Assembly (NCBI GenBank): GCA_934630815.1 | Contig: CAKTWI010000017.1 | Location: forward strand, 1 to 53,680 | Origin: an uncultured Senegalimassilia sp. | GTDB taxonomy: Bacteria; Actinomycetota; Coriobacteriia; Coriobacteriales; Eggerthellaceae | DNA: 53,680 nt | Direction: 5' to 3' | In this document: positions 25,031 through 32,963 of the stretch, one piece after another | How positions within the stretch are numbered: position 1 is the stretch's first letter | Layout of the letters: the number at the start of each line of letters is the position of its first letter | The notes under the pieces: model-generated | The model's input: the letters and a program-made list of their open reading frames with translations, nothing else | What the model was told of the DNA's origin: nothing | The model's database searches: none | Translations under genes and position numbers: made by a program

Positions 25031-26350
25031 ATGTCCAAGATCAACGACCTTGAGCAAGAGGTCAAAGCAGACGTTAAGGAGGCTACGGAAGCGGTTTCCG
25101 CCGAAAACGCCGACAAGCCGTGGTTCAAACGTCTTTCCCTTACCACGTGGATTTTCATTGCGTTGGCCTTGGGCGTCGTGGCCGGCCTTGCCCTGCAGGG
25201 CACCCCTGATATCGCCACCACCTACATCAAGCCCCTGGGCACCATCTTCCTGAACCTTATCAAGATGATCGTGGTGCCGCTGGTCATCTTCTCCATGATC
25301 GCCGGCGTCATCAGCCTGTCCGATATCAAGAAGGTCGGCGCCATCGGCGGCAAGACCATCGCGTACTACCTGTGCACCACCGCATGCGCCATCGTCATCG
25401 GCCTGATCATCGCGAACGTGTTCAACGTTGGCGGCGGCTACACCCTTACCGCCGACGAGCTTTCGTATGAGGCCAAGGCCGCGCCTTCTTTCATCGAGAC
25501 CATCGTCAACATCTTCCCCAGCAACTTCGTGCAGCCCATGTCCGACGCCAGCATGCTGCAGATCATCGTGATCGCGCTGTTCTTCGGCTTCGGCATCCTG
25601 GCCGCCGGCAAGAAGGCGCAGCCCGTCGCCGACTTCGTCAACGGAATGTCCGAGGTGTGCATCAAGATCATGCACATGATCATCACCATCGCGCCGTTCG
25701 GTGTGTTCGGCCTGATCACCCCCGTGGTTGCCACCAACGGCCCCGACATCTTGCTGCCGCTGCTCAAGCTCATCCTGGTGGCCTACCTGGCCATGATCTT
25801 GCACATGGTGGTGGTCTACTCCGGCATGGTGAAGGCCATCGCGAAGATGGGCCCGCTAACGTTTTTCAAGGGCCAGGTCCGTGCCATGACGTTCGCCTTC
25901 GCATCCGCATCCTCCGTGGGCACGCTGCCCATCAACATGGAGTGCTCCGAGAAGCTTGGCGTGCGTCGTGAGGTCTCCAGCTTCGTGCTGCCGCTGGGCG
26001 CCACCATCAACATGGACGGTACCGCAATCTACCAGGGCGTTTGCGCTATCTTCATCGCCCAGGTGTTCGGCATCGACCTGACCATCGGTCAGCAGTGCGT
26101 CATCGTCATGACCGCCGTGCTGTCCTCCATCGGCACCGCCGGCGTCCCCGGCTCCGGCATGATCATGCTGGCCATGGTGCTGCAGTCCGTCGGCCTGCCC
26201 GTCGAGGGCATCGCGTTGGTTGCAGGTGTCGACCGCGTGCTCGACATGATGCGCACCGTTGTCAACATCACCGGCGACCAGTCCGCCGCCGTGTGCGTGG
26301 ACTCCCTGGAGAAGCGCAAGGAGGCTCGCCAGGCCGCCAAGGCCGCGTAA
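25031..26350 (+). CDS. Dicarboxylate/amino-acid:cation symporter (DAACS family)
   Basis: A 439-residue glutamate-transporter-fold protein (GltP/DctA/SstT family) that imports acidic amino acids or C4-dicarboxylates with sodium or protons. Landmarks: LFLNLIKMIVVPLVIFSMIAG-type helix 3, the substrate hairpin ASSVGTLP, the NMDGT motif (INMDGTAIYQG) and the second hairpin GTAGVPGSG. ATG 25031 follows GAGAGGG. In an organism that respires fumarate-like acceptors, dicarboxylate uptake would fit, but the substrate is not readable. Confidence 0.93.
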   Translation: MSKINDLEQEVKADVKEATEAVSAENADKPWFKRLSLTTWIFIALALGVVAGLALQGTPDIATTYIKPLGTIFLNLIKMIVVPLVIFSMIAGVISLSDIKKVGAIGGKTIAYYLCTTACAIVIGLIIANVFNVGGGYTLTADELSYEAKAAPSFIETIVNIFPSNFVQPMSDASMLQIIVIALFFGFGILAAGKKAQPVADFVNGMSEVCIKIMHMIITIAPFGVFGLITPVVATNGPDILLPLLKLILVAYLAMILHMVVVYSGMVKAIAKMGPLTFFKGQVRAMTFAFASASSVGTLPINMECSEKLGVRREVSSFVLPLGATINMDGTAIYQGVCAIFIAQVFGIDLTIGQQCVIVMTAVLSSIGTAGVPGSGMIMLAMVLQSVGLPVEGIALVAGVDRVLDMMRTVVNITGDQSAAVCVDSLEKRKEARQAAKAA

Positions 26351-26382
26351 ACTGCGCGCCGCGACAAACGATCGAACCTTTC

Positions 26383-26420
26383 GGGATGGTTGCAGGAAAT
26401 CTCTGCTGCCATCCCTTTTC
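26383..26420 (+). terminator. Intrinsic terminator of the symporter gene
   Basis: Stem GGGATGG / CCATCCC with an inner TGCAG/CTGC pairing, followed by TTTTC. Confidence 0.85.
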
Positions 26421-26434
26421 TATTATGGTAACAT

Positions 26435-26448
26435 CGAACACGTGTTCG
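26435..26448. promoter_or_regulatory. LexA-like box upstream of the MFS pump
   Basis: CGAACACGTGTTCG is a perfect palindrome matching CGAAC-N4-GTTCG, the same consensus as the box at 20473. It lies just after a -10-like TATTAT (26421-26426), so it would overlap the transcript start. Confidence 0.65.
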
Positions 26449-26518
26449 TTCCAAGACTAATTTGAGCATGCCCTATCAGGTGAGTTCGTTTCGATCGAGA
26501 AGGAGGCAAGCAGGTCGC

Positions 26519-27703
26519 ATGGCTACCAAGGTCGCACGCTCGTCGCAACACGGCGATCGGGTTTCAAACTATTTGGCGATGCTCGGGCATGCATGCTCGG
26601 ACATCAACCAAGGTGCGCTTTCGGCAGTGCTGCCCTTCCTGGTGGTGGACGGCTATTCATACACGCAGGCCGCTATGCTGGTGTTTGCTGCCAATATCGT
26701 GTCGGCCGTGGTTCAGCCGCTGTTCGGCTGGATAAGCGACCGTCGCGCATGCCCGTGGTTCATGGGACTCGGCGTGTTGCTTGCCGGCGCAGGCATGGCG
26801 GGTATCGGCTGGTCCAGCTCGTATCCGCTTATCGTTGCAAGCGCCTTGGTGTGTGGGTTCGGCGTGGCCATGTTCCATGCGGAAGGCGGTCGCATCTCCA
26901 ACTTGGCGGCCGGTGCGCGCAAGGGAAACGGCATGAGCATCTTCGCCGTCGGTGGCAACGTGGGATTCTTCATCGGCCCGATCATGGCCGCTGTTTCGCT
27001 TTCGGTATTCGGCATGCACGGGCTTGCCGTGTTCCTTGCGCCCACGGCGTTGTGTGCAGCGGCGCTCTTCTTGCATAACAGCCGCTTCAAGGCGCTGAAC
27101 GCCGTTGCTGCGTTCAATGCGGCGATTGTCGAACGCCCCGAACGCTGGGGGTTGTTCGGGCTGGTCATGGTCACGCTGTCGCTTCGGTCCGTCCTCAGCT
27201 ACGGCTTCATGGCCTTCATCCCGCTGTTCCTTATGAATGTGCTCGGGCAAAGCGAGGCGGCAAGTTCGCTGGCCATCTCGCTGTTCTCCATCGCCGGCAT
27301 GGTGGGCACCGCGCTTTCCGGTCGCACTTCCGAAGCGGTGGGCGCGCACAGGCTCACCATTGCCTGCTTGAGCGCTTCCGCCATTGGCAGTGCCGTGTTC
27401 GCGCTGAACGGCTCCTCAGTCGGGTTGGCTTTGGCGTTGACCGCGGTGCTGGCAATTGGGATTGACTTGTTCTACCCTTCCGCGGTTGCGGTGGGAATGG
27501 GCTATGTGCCGCAGCATCTAGGCATGGCATCGGGTTTGACGTACGGCGTTGCCATCTGCCTTGGAGGTGTGGCGGAACCGTTCCTGGGTATGGCCGGCGA
27601 CACTTTCGGGCTCACGCCCGTTATGCTCACGCTTGCCGTCATCGCCCTTGCGGCCGCGCTGCTGTCCATCGTCATCAAGAAGCTCGACGGCACCCAAGCC
27701 TGA
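26519..27703 (+). CDS. MFS efflux transporter, fosmidomycin-resistance (Fsr) type
   Basis: A 394-residue twelve-helix MFS protein. Its N-terminus (LGHACSDINQGALSAVLPFL, then VVQPLFGWISDR) matches the Fsr group (family pattern: GHxxxDxxQGALPALLPFL). Fsr homologues export fosmidomycin and related compounds, although natural substrates are mostly unknown. ATG 26519 follows AAGGAGG at a long spacing of 12 bases; the longer TTG/ATG starts at 26462 and 26468 lack a site. A LexA-like palindrome lies in its promoter, so it may be induced by DNA damage. Confidence 0.88.
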   Translation: MATKVARSSQHGDRVSNYLAMLGHACSDINQGALSAVLPFLVVDGYSYTQAAMLVFAANIVSAVVQPLFGWISDRRACPWFMGLGVLLAGAGMAGIGWSSSYPLIVASALVCGFGVAMFHAEGGRISNLAAGARKGNGMSIFAVGGNVGFFIGPIMAAVSLSVFGMHGLAVFLAPTALCAAALFLHNSRFKALNAVAAFNAAIVERPERWGLFGLVMVTLSLRSVLSYGFMAFIPLFLMNVLGQSEAASSLAISLFSIAGMVGTALSGRTSEAVGAHRLTIACLSASAIGSAVFALNGSSVGLALALTAVLAIGIDLFYPSAVAVGMGYVPQHLGMASGLTYGVAICLGGVAEPFLGMAGDTFGLTPVMLTLAVIALAAALLSIVIKKLDGTQA

Positions 27704-27809
27704 TCGGGCCATCGCCACGTTCTCGGACTGCTGTCAGCAGTCCATCCGGCTGGACTGCAATGCGATTCCTCGCGCGATGCCGCAACGGCTAACTCGTTAT
27801 CAAACGCTT

Positions 27810-29402
27810 CTAACGGGTCTCGCTCAGCGCGTTGAGCAATTCCTGCTTGGAGTGGATGCAAAGCTTCGAGTACACATTGCGCGTATAGCTTTTCACGGTG
27901 TTTTCCGATAGGTGAAGTTCTTGGCTGATGAACGCCTTGCTGCGTCCTTGCGCCAAGTACCAGACCATGTCGGTTTCCCGATCGGTCAAATCGAAACGCG
28001 CCTGCAGCGCCGAGCAGCGAGTCCGCAGGCTATCCTCGAACGTTGCGCCTTCAGTGTCACAGGCATCTTGCTCGTTCGGCATTTCCCCGGACGCAGCAGC
28101 AACCGATGTCATCTGCGTTTCCCCAGCATCGCATTGCGCAGGTGCAGCTTCCGCCACCACGGTGCGCTCCAAAGCGCCCTTGCGCGCATCGGGCGTGCCG
28201 AAGGTGGCGAAGAATCTCCGCGCTTTCGGCTGGCTGCCCCGCAGCATCACGGCCATGCTCAGCGCAAGCAGGCATACCAGCGCGGCAATGACGAGCATCG
28301 ATTGCCCAAGTTGGGGTCCAAGCAGGAAAACCAGATAGCGGCCAGCTTCGCGCGGAAGCAAATGGGCCGCCCAAACGGCGGCGAGCACCAGATACGACGG
28401 AATGGAGCTATGGCGGCAATAATCATATACGCCATACCACAGCAGCCCGATCATGAACGTATTCGATACGGTGATGAGCATCGCTCCGAATTGCGCCTGG
28501 TCAAGGGACACGATAAGCAAAACGCCGATAACCATGAGAGCGACCTCGAGCCACCACATCGCCCCGAAGCTCAAGCCACGGCCGCGCACGAGCACCCACC
28601 AGATGACGCCAGCGCACAGTACGGCCACGGCGATCTGGTGAGTTAGTTGGAACGAAGGCGCCAAAACGATGGAAGTGCCCTCCGGGAATCCGCGCGCCAC
28701 GCCAAGTGCGAAATCAAGCAGCGCAACGGCGATAAGAATGCGCAGAGGAAGCGTGTTGCTCTCGTGGTCGTACACGCAGTCGCGCTTCGGTTCGGGGATG
28801 ACGTCTTGCCGTGCATCAAGCATGTCCATAGCCTGTTTGAACAGCACGAACGACAGCGTCGGCATGAACAAGCCGATGGCGAATACGGCAGGTAGCGGCA
28901 GGAACCCCAGGACGAATCCCAAAACCGCGCTGATTCCCAGGCACGCGAACGAGTAGATGAGCGCCTCGCCCTCGTCTAAGCGGTCGAAGAACGTGATCCA
29001 CATGCCGCCGCCCCATACGATGCCCAATCCCGCAAGCATGGATGCTGGAATACCGAGCGGCAACGTCGGATACTCTATTTGCACAAGCAAAAGCGCAGGC
29101 GCCAACGTCATCGCCGTTATCGATAGCACGTCAAGGACCCTTCGGGCGCGCCCGCTTAACGGGATGCGGGAGAACATGAGCATGAGGATGAAGATGAAGG
29201 CGACGCGCGTCATGTTGCCGATAATGGTGACGGCGCCTGAATCGGTTGCCGTATATCGATCATACAGGCAGCATTGCGTCCATACGCGAATGGCTATCAA
29301 GCCCAAGAAGCAGGCGGCGAACCTCGGCCCATACGTTGATCTGAACTCCTGCCAGCTTGTCGTATGCACGCGCCGCGCGGCCATGGAAATCTCGTCGTTC
29401 AT
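27810..29402 (-). CDS. Membrane-bound LuxR-family regulator (12 helices + HTH)
   Basis: A 530-residue protein with about twelve membrane helices (residues ~30-400) and a C-terminal LuxR helix-turn-helix: FDLTDRETDMVWYLAQGRSK, then AFISQELHLSENTVKSYTRN (~residues 465-510). This architecture, a transporter-like sensor fused to a LuxR DNA-binding domain, is greatly expanded in Eggerthellaceae, often next to flavoprotein reductase genes. It lies directly downstream of the flavoprotein/cytochrome pair at 29624-31723 and probably controls it in response to the substrate. ATG 29402 follows GAGGGAGGGG. It is convergent with the MFS gene. Confidence 0.9.
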   Translation of the reverse strand: MNDEISMAARRVHTTSWQEFRSTYGPRFAACFLGLIAIRVWTQCCLYDRYTATDSGAVTIIGNMTRVAFIFILMLMFSRIPLSGRARRVLDVLSITAMTLAPALLLVQIEYPTLPLGIPASMLAGLGIVWGGGMWITFFDRLDEGEALIYSFACLGISAVLGFVLGFLPLPAVFAIGLFMPTLSFVLFKQAMDMLDARQDVIPEPKRDCVYDHESNTLPLRILIAVALLDFALGVARGFPEGTSIVLAPSFQLTHQIAVAVLCAGVIWWVLVRGRGLSFGAMWWLEVALMVIGVLLIVSLDQAQFGAMLITVSNTFMIGLLWYGVYDYCRHSSIPSYLVLAAVWAAHLLPREAGRYLVFLLGPQLGQSMLVIAALVCLLALSMAVMLRGSQPKARRFFATFGTPDARKGALERTVVAEAAPAQCDAGETQMTSVAAASGEMPNEQDACDTEGATFEDSLRTRCSALQARFDLTDRETDMVWYLAQGRSKAFISQELHLSENTVKSYTRNVYSKLCIHSKQELLNALSETR

Positions 29403-29566
29403 GCGCCCCTCCCTCTTTCAAGCGCACAATTATAGCAAGCTTGCTCACCGAATCGGCGCAAGCGCATTGCTTTATATGCGATGCGGGTAGTCGGTTCCCA
29501 ACGTTTCCCATCCCCGAAGCAAAGCCTCGTGCGAACCCCGCAACGTCATCCGCCCGATTATGTGCA

Positions 29567-29600
29567 AAAGCCGGAAGCGCGATTGCACGCTTCCGGCTTT
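29567..29600 (-). terminator. Terminator of the flavoprotein/cytochrome operon
   Basis: A perfect 13-bp stem (AAAGCCGGAAGCG / CGCTTCCGGCTTT) with an eight-base loop, 24 bases after the flavoprotein stop. Confidence 0.88.
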
Positions 29601-29623
29601 CTCATAGGTGCTAAACGCCCTCT

Positions 29624-31111
29624 TTACGCGAACACGTAAGCGCACGCGGTTTCCTGTGCCTGACGGCCGTTGACGTTGATGTCGCACACGGCGTTGCCTC
29701 CCAGGCGGTTGCCGCCGTGGATGCCGCCGGTAACCTCGCCAGCGGCGAACAGGCCCGGAATCGCATTGCCTTCGGCGTCGAGCACCTCGGCCGCGGCGTT
29801 CACGCGAAGGCCGCCCATGCAGTGGTGTACGCCTGGCGCGACGGGAAGCGCGTAGTACGGTGCCTTCTCCAGGGGGTTCAGACTCTTCGTGCGCCCCATG
29901 GGGTCATCCACGCCGTTGGCGATGTTGTCGTTGTACGACGTCACCGTGTTCACGAACGCGTCAACCGGCACGCCCATCTTCTGTGCCAGCTCCTCGAAGG
30001 TGTTGGCCACGTGGATGAGCCCGCGCGAGACGAACTTCTCCTCAACCGACAGGTTGTTGTCGTGAACCGACTGGTCGAACACGGCGAACGCGCCGCGCCC
30101 GGGCTGCGCCCATTCTGCTTCCGACACGCGGTCGCGCGTGAGCAGCTCGTTGGTGAAGCGCACGCCGTCGGTGTTCACCAAAATGGCGCCGTCGCCGCGG
30201 ATGTTCTCGGACAGCAGCGTCGCAGTGGTCTGCTCGACGGTCGGGTGCACCTGGATCTGGTCGATATCCACGGTGTCGGCGCCCACGGCCTGGGAGAACA
30301 GGATGCCGTCGCCCTGCGTACCCGGCTGGTTGGTGGTCACAGCTTCGCGAAGCTCGGGTCGGTACTGTGCCAGCATCTCGCTGTTGGCGCCGAAGCCGCC
30401 CGTTGCCACGATGAGCGCGCGGCAACGATACTCGATGGGCAGGCCGTTGGGGTCGGTGGCGCGGACTCCCGCCACCTTGCCGTCATCCATGACGATTTCC
30501 TCGACCTTCGTGTTGCACACAGCCGACACGCCGCGCTGGCGGCATTGCTCGGTCATGCCCTTCACGATGTACTTGCCGACGGCCTCGCCCGACTCGGGAC
30601 GATGGATGCGCTTGACCGAAGCGCCGCCCGACGTGCCCAGTTTCGACAGCGTGATGCCCATGGAATCAAGCCAGTCGATGGCGTCGCTCGACCCGGCGCA
30701 CATGTGACGGATGAGCTCCATGTTGCCCTTCTCATGACCGCCCGCGTAGGTATCGGAGGACATGAGGTCGACGCTGTCCTCGATGCCGGCTGCCTTCTGG
30801 AACTTCGTGCAGCATGCGTTCATGCCGCCCTCGGCGAAGCAGGTGTTGCCGCCCGCTACCGGCATCTTCTCCAAAAGCAGCACTTTTGCGCCCTGGTCGC
30901 ACGCGCCCACGGCCGCAGCCATGCCTGCGCCGCCCGCGCCCACCACGACGATGTCGTACTCGCCGCCGTCGATGGTGTTCTGCGCGGCCTCCGCCTCAAG
31001 CGTTCGCGGCGTGCCGCAACCCGTCAGGCCCATCGCCATCGCGCCCATGCCGAAGGTCAGCGCGCCCGTAAGGAAACCGCGACGGGAAACATCGTTGTCC
31101 TTGACGTTCAT
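29624..31111 (-). CDS. Tat-exported flavocytochrome-type fumarate/urocanate reductase-like flavoprotein
   Basis: A 495-residue FAD enzyme with a Tat signal (SRRGFLTGAL) that ends in LTGC, so it may be a Tat lipoprotein. FAD site: IVVVGAGGAGMAAAVGA. It keeps the residues of soluble fumarate reductases: ATGGFGAN, the His of QVHPT, DPMGR, the His pair in PGVHHCMGG and the Arg of GGNRLGGNA. The chemistry is probably reduction of an alpha,beta-unsaturated carboxylate; the actual acceptor is not assigned. It lacks the FMN-binding domain of larger homologues. It is downstream of, and 15 bp from, its cytochrome partner. Confidence 0.9.
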   Translation of the reverse strand: MNVKDNDVSRRGFLTGALTFGMGAMAMGLTGCGTPRTLEAEAAQNTIDGGEYDIVVVGAGGAGMAAAVGACDQGAKVLLLEKMPVAGGNTCFAEGGMNACCTKFQKAAGIEDSVDLMSSDTYAGGHEKGNMELIRHMCAGSSDAIDWLDSMGITLSKLGTSGGASVKRIHRPESGEAVGKYIVKGMTEQCRQRGVSAVCNTKVEEIVMDDGKVAGVRATDPNGLPIEYRCRALIVATGGFGANSEMLAQYRPELREAVTTNQPGTQGDGILFSQAVGADTVDIDQIQVHPTVEQTTATLLSENIRGDGAILVNTDGVRFTNELLTRDRVSEAEWAQPGRGAFAVFDQSVHDNNLSVEEKFVSRGLIHVANTFEELAQKMGVPVDAFVNTVTSYNDNIANGVDDPMGRTKSLNPLEKAPYYALPVAPGVHHCMGGLRVNAAAEVLDAEGNAIPGLFAAGEVTGGIHGGNRLGGNAVCDINVNGRQAQETACAYVFA

Positions 31112-31126
31112 AATCGTTCCCCTTCC

Positions 31127-31723
31127 CTATTTCTTCTCACGATACGGGATGCTGTCCCAGCCCTCGGGCACATCCTCGGCAGCCTGATAGTGGCACTCGG
31201 AGCAGGTGATGACGGATTGGCTGTGCATTTTGTGGCAGTCGCCGCAGTCGGTGACGCCGTGCTCGCTGAAGTCATGCGGATTCCAGGCCATCCACTCGGT
31301 CTTCTTCTCAAGCTTGTCAAGGTCCATGTTGTGGCACGATTCGTTAAGGCAGAACTCCTGAGTGGCGAACTCGCCGCTGCGGCTCACCAGATGCTGCGTG
31401 TCCTCGTCGAACGTGTAGTCGCCGGTCACCCAGTGCATACCCTCGACCACCTGCTCGTCGATTTTGGGTTCGTGACACGTCAGGCAGTCCTTGCCCGCCT
31501 TCATGTGCGCGTTGGCAAGCATGGTGCCATCAGTGTTGTAGTAGCTTTCCACATACGCGTTCATGGGCGTGTGGCAGATGCTGTTGCAGAAGCTGGGCTG
31601 GTTATGCCAAACCGCGAACCCCCCTACCGCCGCAACCGCCACGGCTGCGACCACGCACACTGTGGCAATGGTGCGATTGCGCTTGTTCCGCGACAACTTG
31701 CCCGTGTGCTCGCTTTCGCTCAT
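31127..31723 (-). CDS. NrfH/Cgr1-like multiheme cytochrome c, second copy
   Basis: A 198-residue paralogue of the cytochrome at 12109: membrane anchor (~19-38), then sites at C46-C50-H51 (CX3CH), C80-C83-H84, C125-C130-H131 (CX4CH), C160-C163-H164 and C174-C177-H178. The order and unusual spacings are the same in both. It would take electrons from menaquinol and pass them to the flavoprotein encoded 15 bp downstream. ATG 31723 has AGGAGG upstream; the longer frame is readthrough. The gene pair resembles the Eggerthella lenta cgr1/cgr2 arrangement, which reduces a host-ingested drug, but the substrate here is open. Confidence 0.88.
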   Translation of the reverse strand: MSESEHTGKLSRNKRNRTIATVCVVAAVAVAAVGGFAVWHNQPSFCNSICHTPMNAYVESYYNTDGTMLANAHMKAGKDCLTCHEPKIDEQVVEGMHWVTGDYTFDEDTQHLVSRSGEFATQEFCLNESCHNMDLDKLEKKTEWMAWNPHDFSEHGVTDCGDCHKMHSQSVITCSECHYQAAEDVPEGWDSIPYREKK

Positions 31724-31878
31724 AACATCCTCCTGTTCCTTCTTTGCTTCCCATTCGCCGCCGAGAAGCGGCTTTCGACAAGCAAGATAGTAGGAGGAAA
31801 CCCCCTGATGCTGCACATCCGAAAAGGGTGGTTTAAGCCTGTGACCAGGGTGGTTTTCGAAGGGTGTGTGAAGTGCCG

Positions 31879-32673
31879 TTACTTCCCCATCATGCTAAGC
31901 AGCGCTTCCAGCTCACGCTGCACGGCGTGCTCGGTATTGGGGCCGATTACCTTGGTGGAGATCTCCTTGATGGCGGATCGGCCGTTGCCCATCGCGATGC
32001 TCGTGCCCACCATGCGCATGATCTCGTAATCGTTCATGGAGTCGCCGAACGCCACCACTTCCTCGGCCCGGGCGTGGCGCGCCTCCATCACCTGCTTGAT
32101 GCCCGTGGCCTTGCTCACGCCGCGTTGCATGACGTCGATCCATTTGCGGCCGGACGGTGCGAACACGAAGTCCTCGCCCATCTCGCGCTCCAGGATGTAG
32201 GCCATATCCATGACGGCGTCGTCCACATAAATCGAGGCCTTGATGATGCTGGTATCGGGGCGCGGCAGGTAGCGCACGCGCAGCGGGTTCGGAAGGTTCT
32301 TGTCCAGCTCGCGCTCGAAGCGCTCCTCGTCGTCGAGCAGATAGGAGATCTTGCGGTCGAACACCACCAGATGCAGTCCGTCGAACAGGTCTGTCGCATT
32401 CTTGAGCCTGCGCAGAGCGGCATGGCTGAATACCTCGCGATCGACAAGCTGACCCGCAACCAACACCTGCGCGCCGTTGGAGGCGACAAAGTCCATTTCG
32501 CCGCTCACGGGGGCGAACAGCTCCTGCAGCGTGTCGAAGCGCCTGCCCGAGGACGCTACAAAGCCGATGCCCGCGGTTTTCAGTCGCTTGATAAGGTCGA
32601 ACGTCTCAGGCGGCACATTGCCTTCGCCGTCCAGAAGCGTGCCGTCCATATCCGATGCGATGAGCTTGATCAT
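31879..32673 (-). CDS. HAD-superfamily Cof-type phosphatase
   Basis: A 264-residue HAD hydrolase with motif I DMDGTLLDG, motif II SSGR, a Cof-type C2 cap (residues ~80-190) and the motif III/IV region KATGIKQVM...VVAFGDSMND. These enzymes remove phosphate from sugar phosphates, nucleotides or cofactors such as FMN; the substrate is not predictable here. ATG 32673 (MIKLIASDMDG) has GGAGG upstream, which rules out the longer frame. It is a monocistronic-looking housekeeping gene. Confidence 0.92.
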   Translation of the reverse strand: MIKLIASDMDGTLLDGEGNVPPETFDLIKRLKTAGIGFVASSGRRFDTLQELFAPVSGEMDFVASNGAQVLVAGQLVDREVFSHAALRRLKNATDLFDGLHLVVFDRKISYLLDDEERFERELDKNLPNPLRVRYLPRPDTSIIKASIYVDDAVMDMAYILEREMGEDFVFAPSGRKWIDVMQRGVSKATGIKQVMEARHARAEEVVAFGDSMNDYEIMRMVGTSIAMGNGRSAIKEISTKVIGPNTEHAVQRELEALLSMMGK

Positions 32674-32963
32674 GCTTGCCTCCTTCGCCGCGGCGCCCCA
32701 TGCGCTGCGCGTTTCTTCCGTACCCTTCGCTTCGCCGCCATTGTACGGCGCGTTTCGCAAGCGAAAATACCGGCCACGAAACCTGCGCAGGATGCTTACC
32801 GGCTGTTAACGGGACGCTGAGAGACTGTTGACGGAGGCTCAATCGATACCTGCGGCGCTAGAGTTGCTTCAGCCGCGGTTATCGCGCTAGGCTCACCGAA
32901 ACTTGCTACAATTTGCCAGCATCAAAACCATCGCGGCTGCGGGAGACAAGCGCGAACGTCCCC

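Noticed and set aside
29717..32029. 770-codon plus-strand open frame opposite the flavoprotein and cytochrome
   Set aside because: It is His/Arg/Ala-rich antisense shadow without domains; the minus-strand genes carry FAD and heme motifs.
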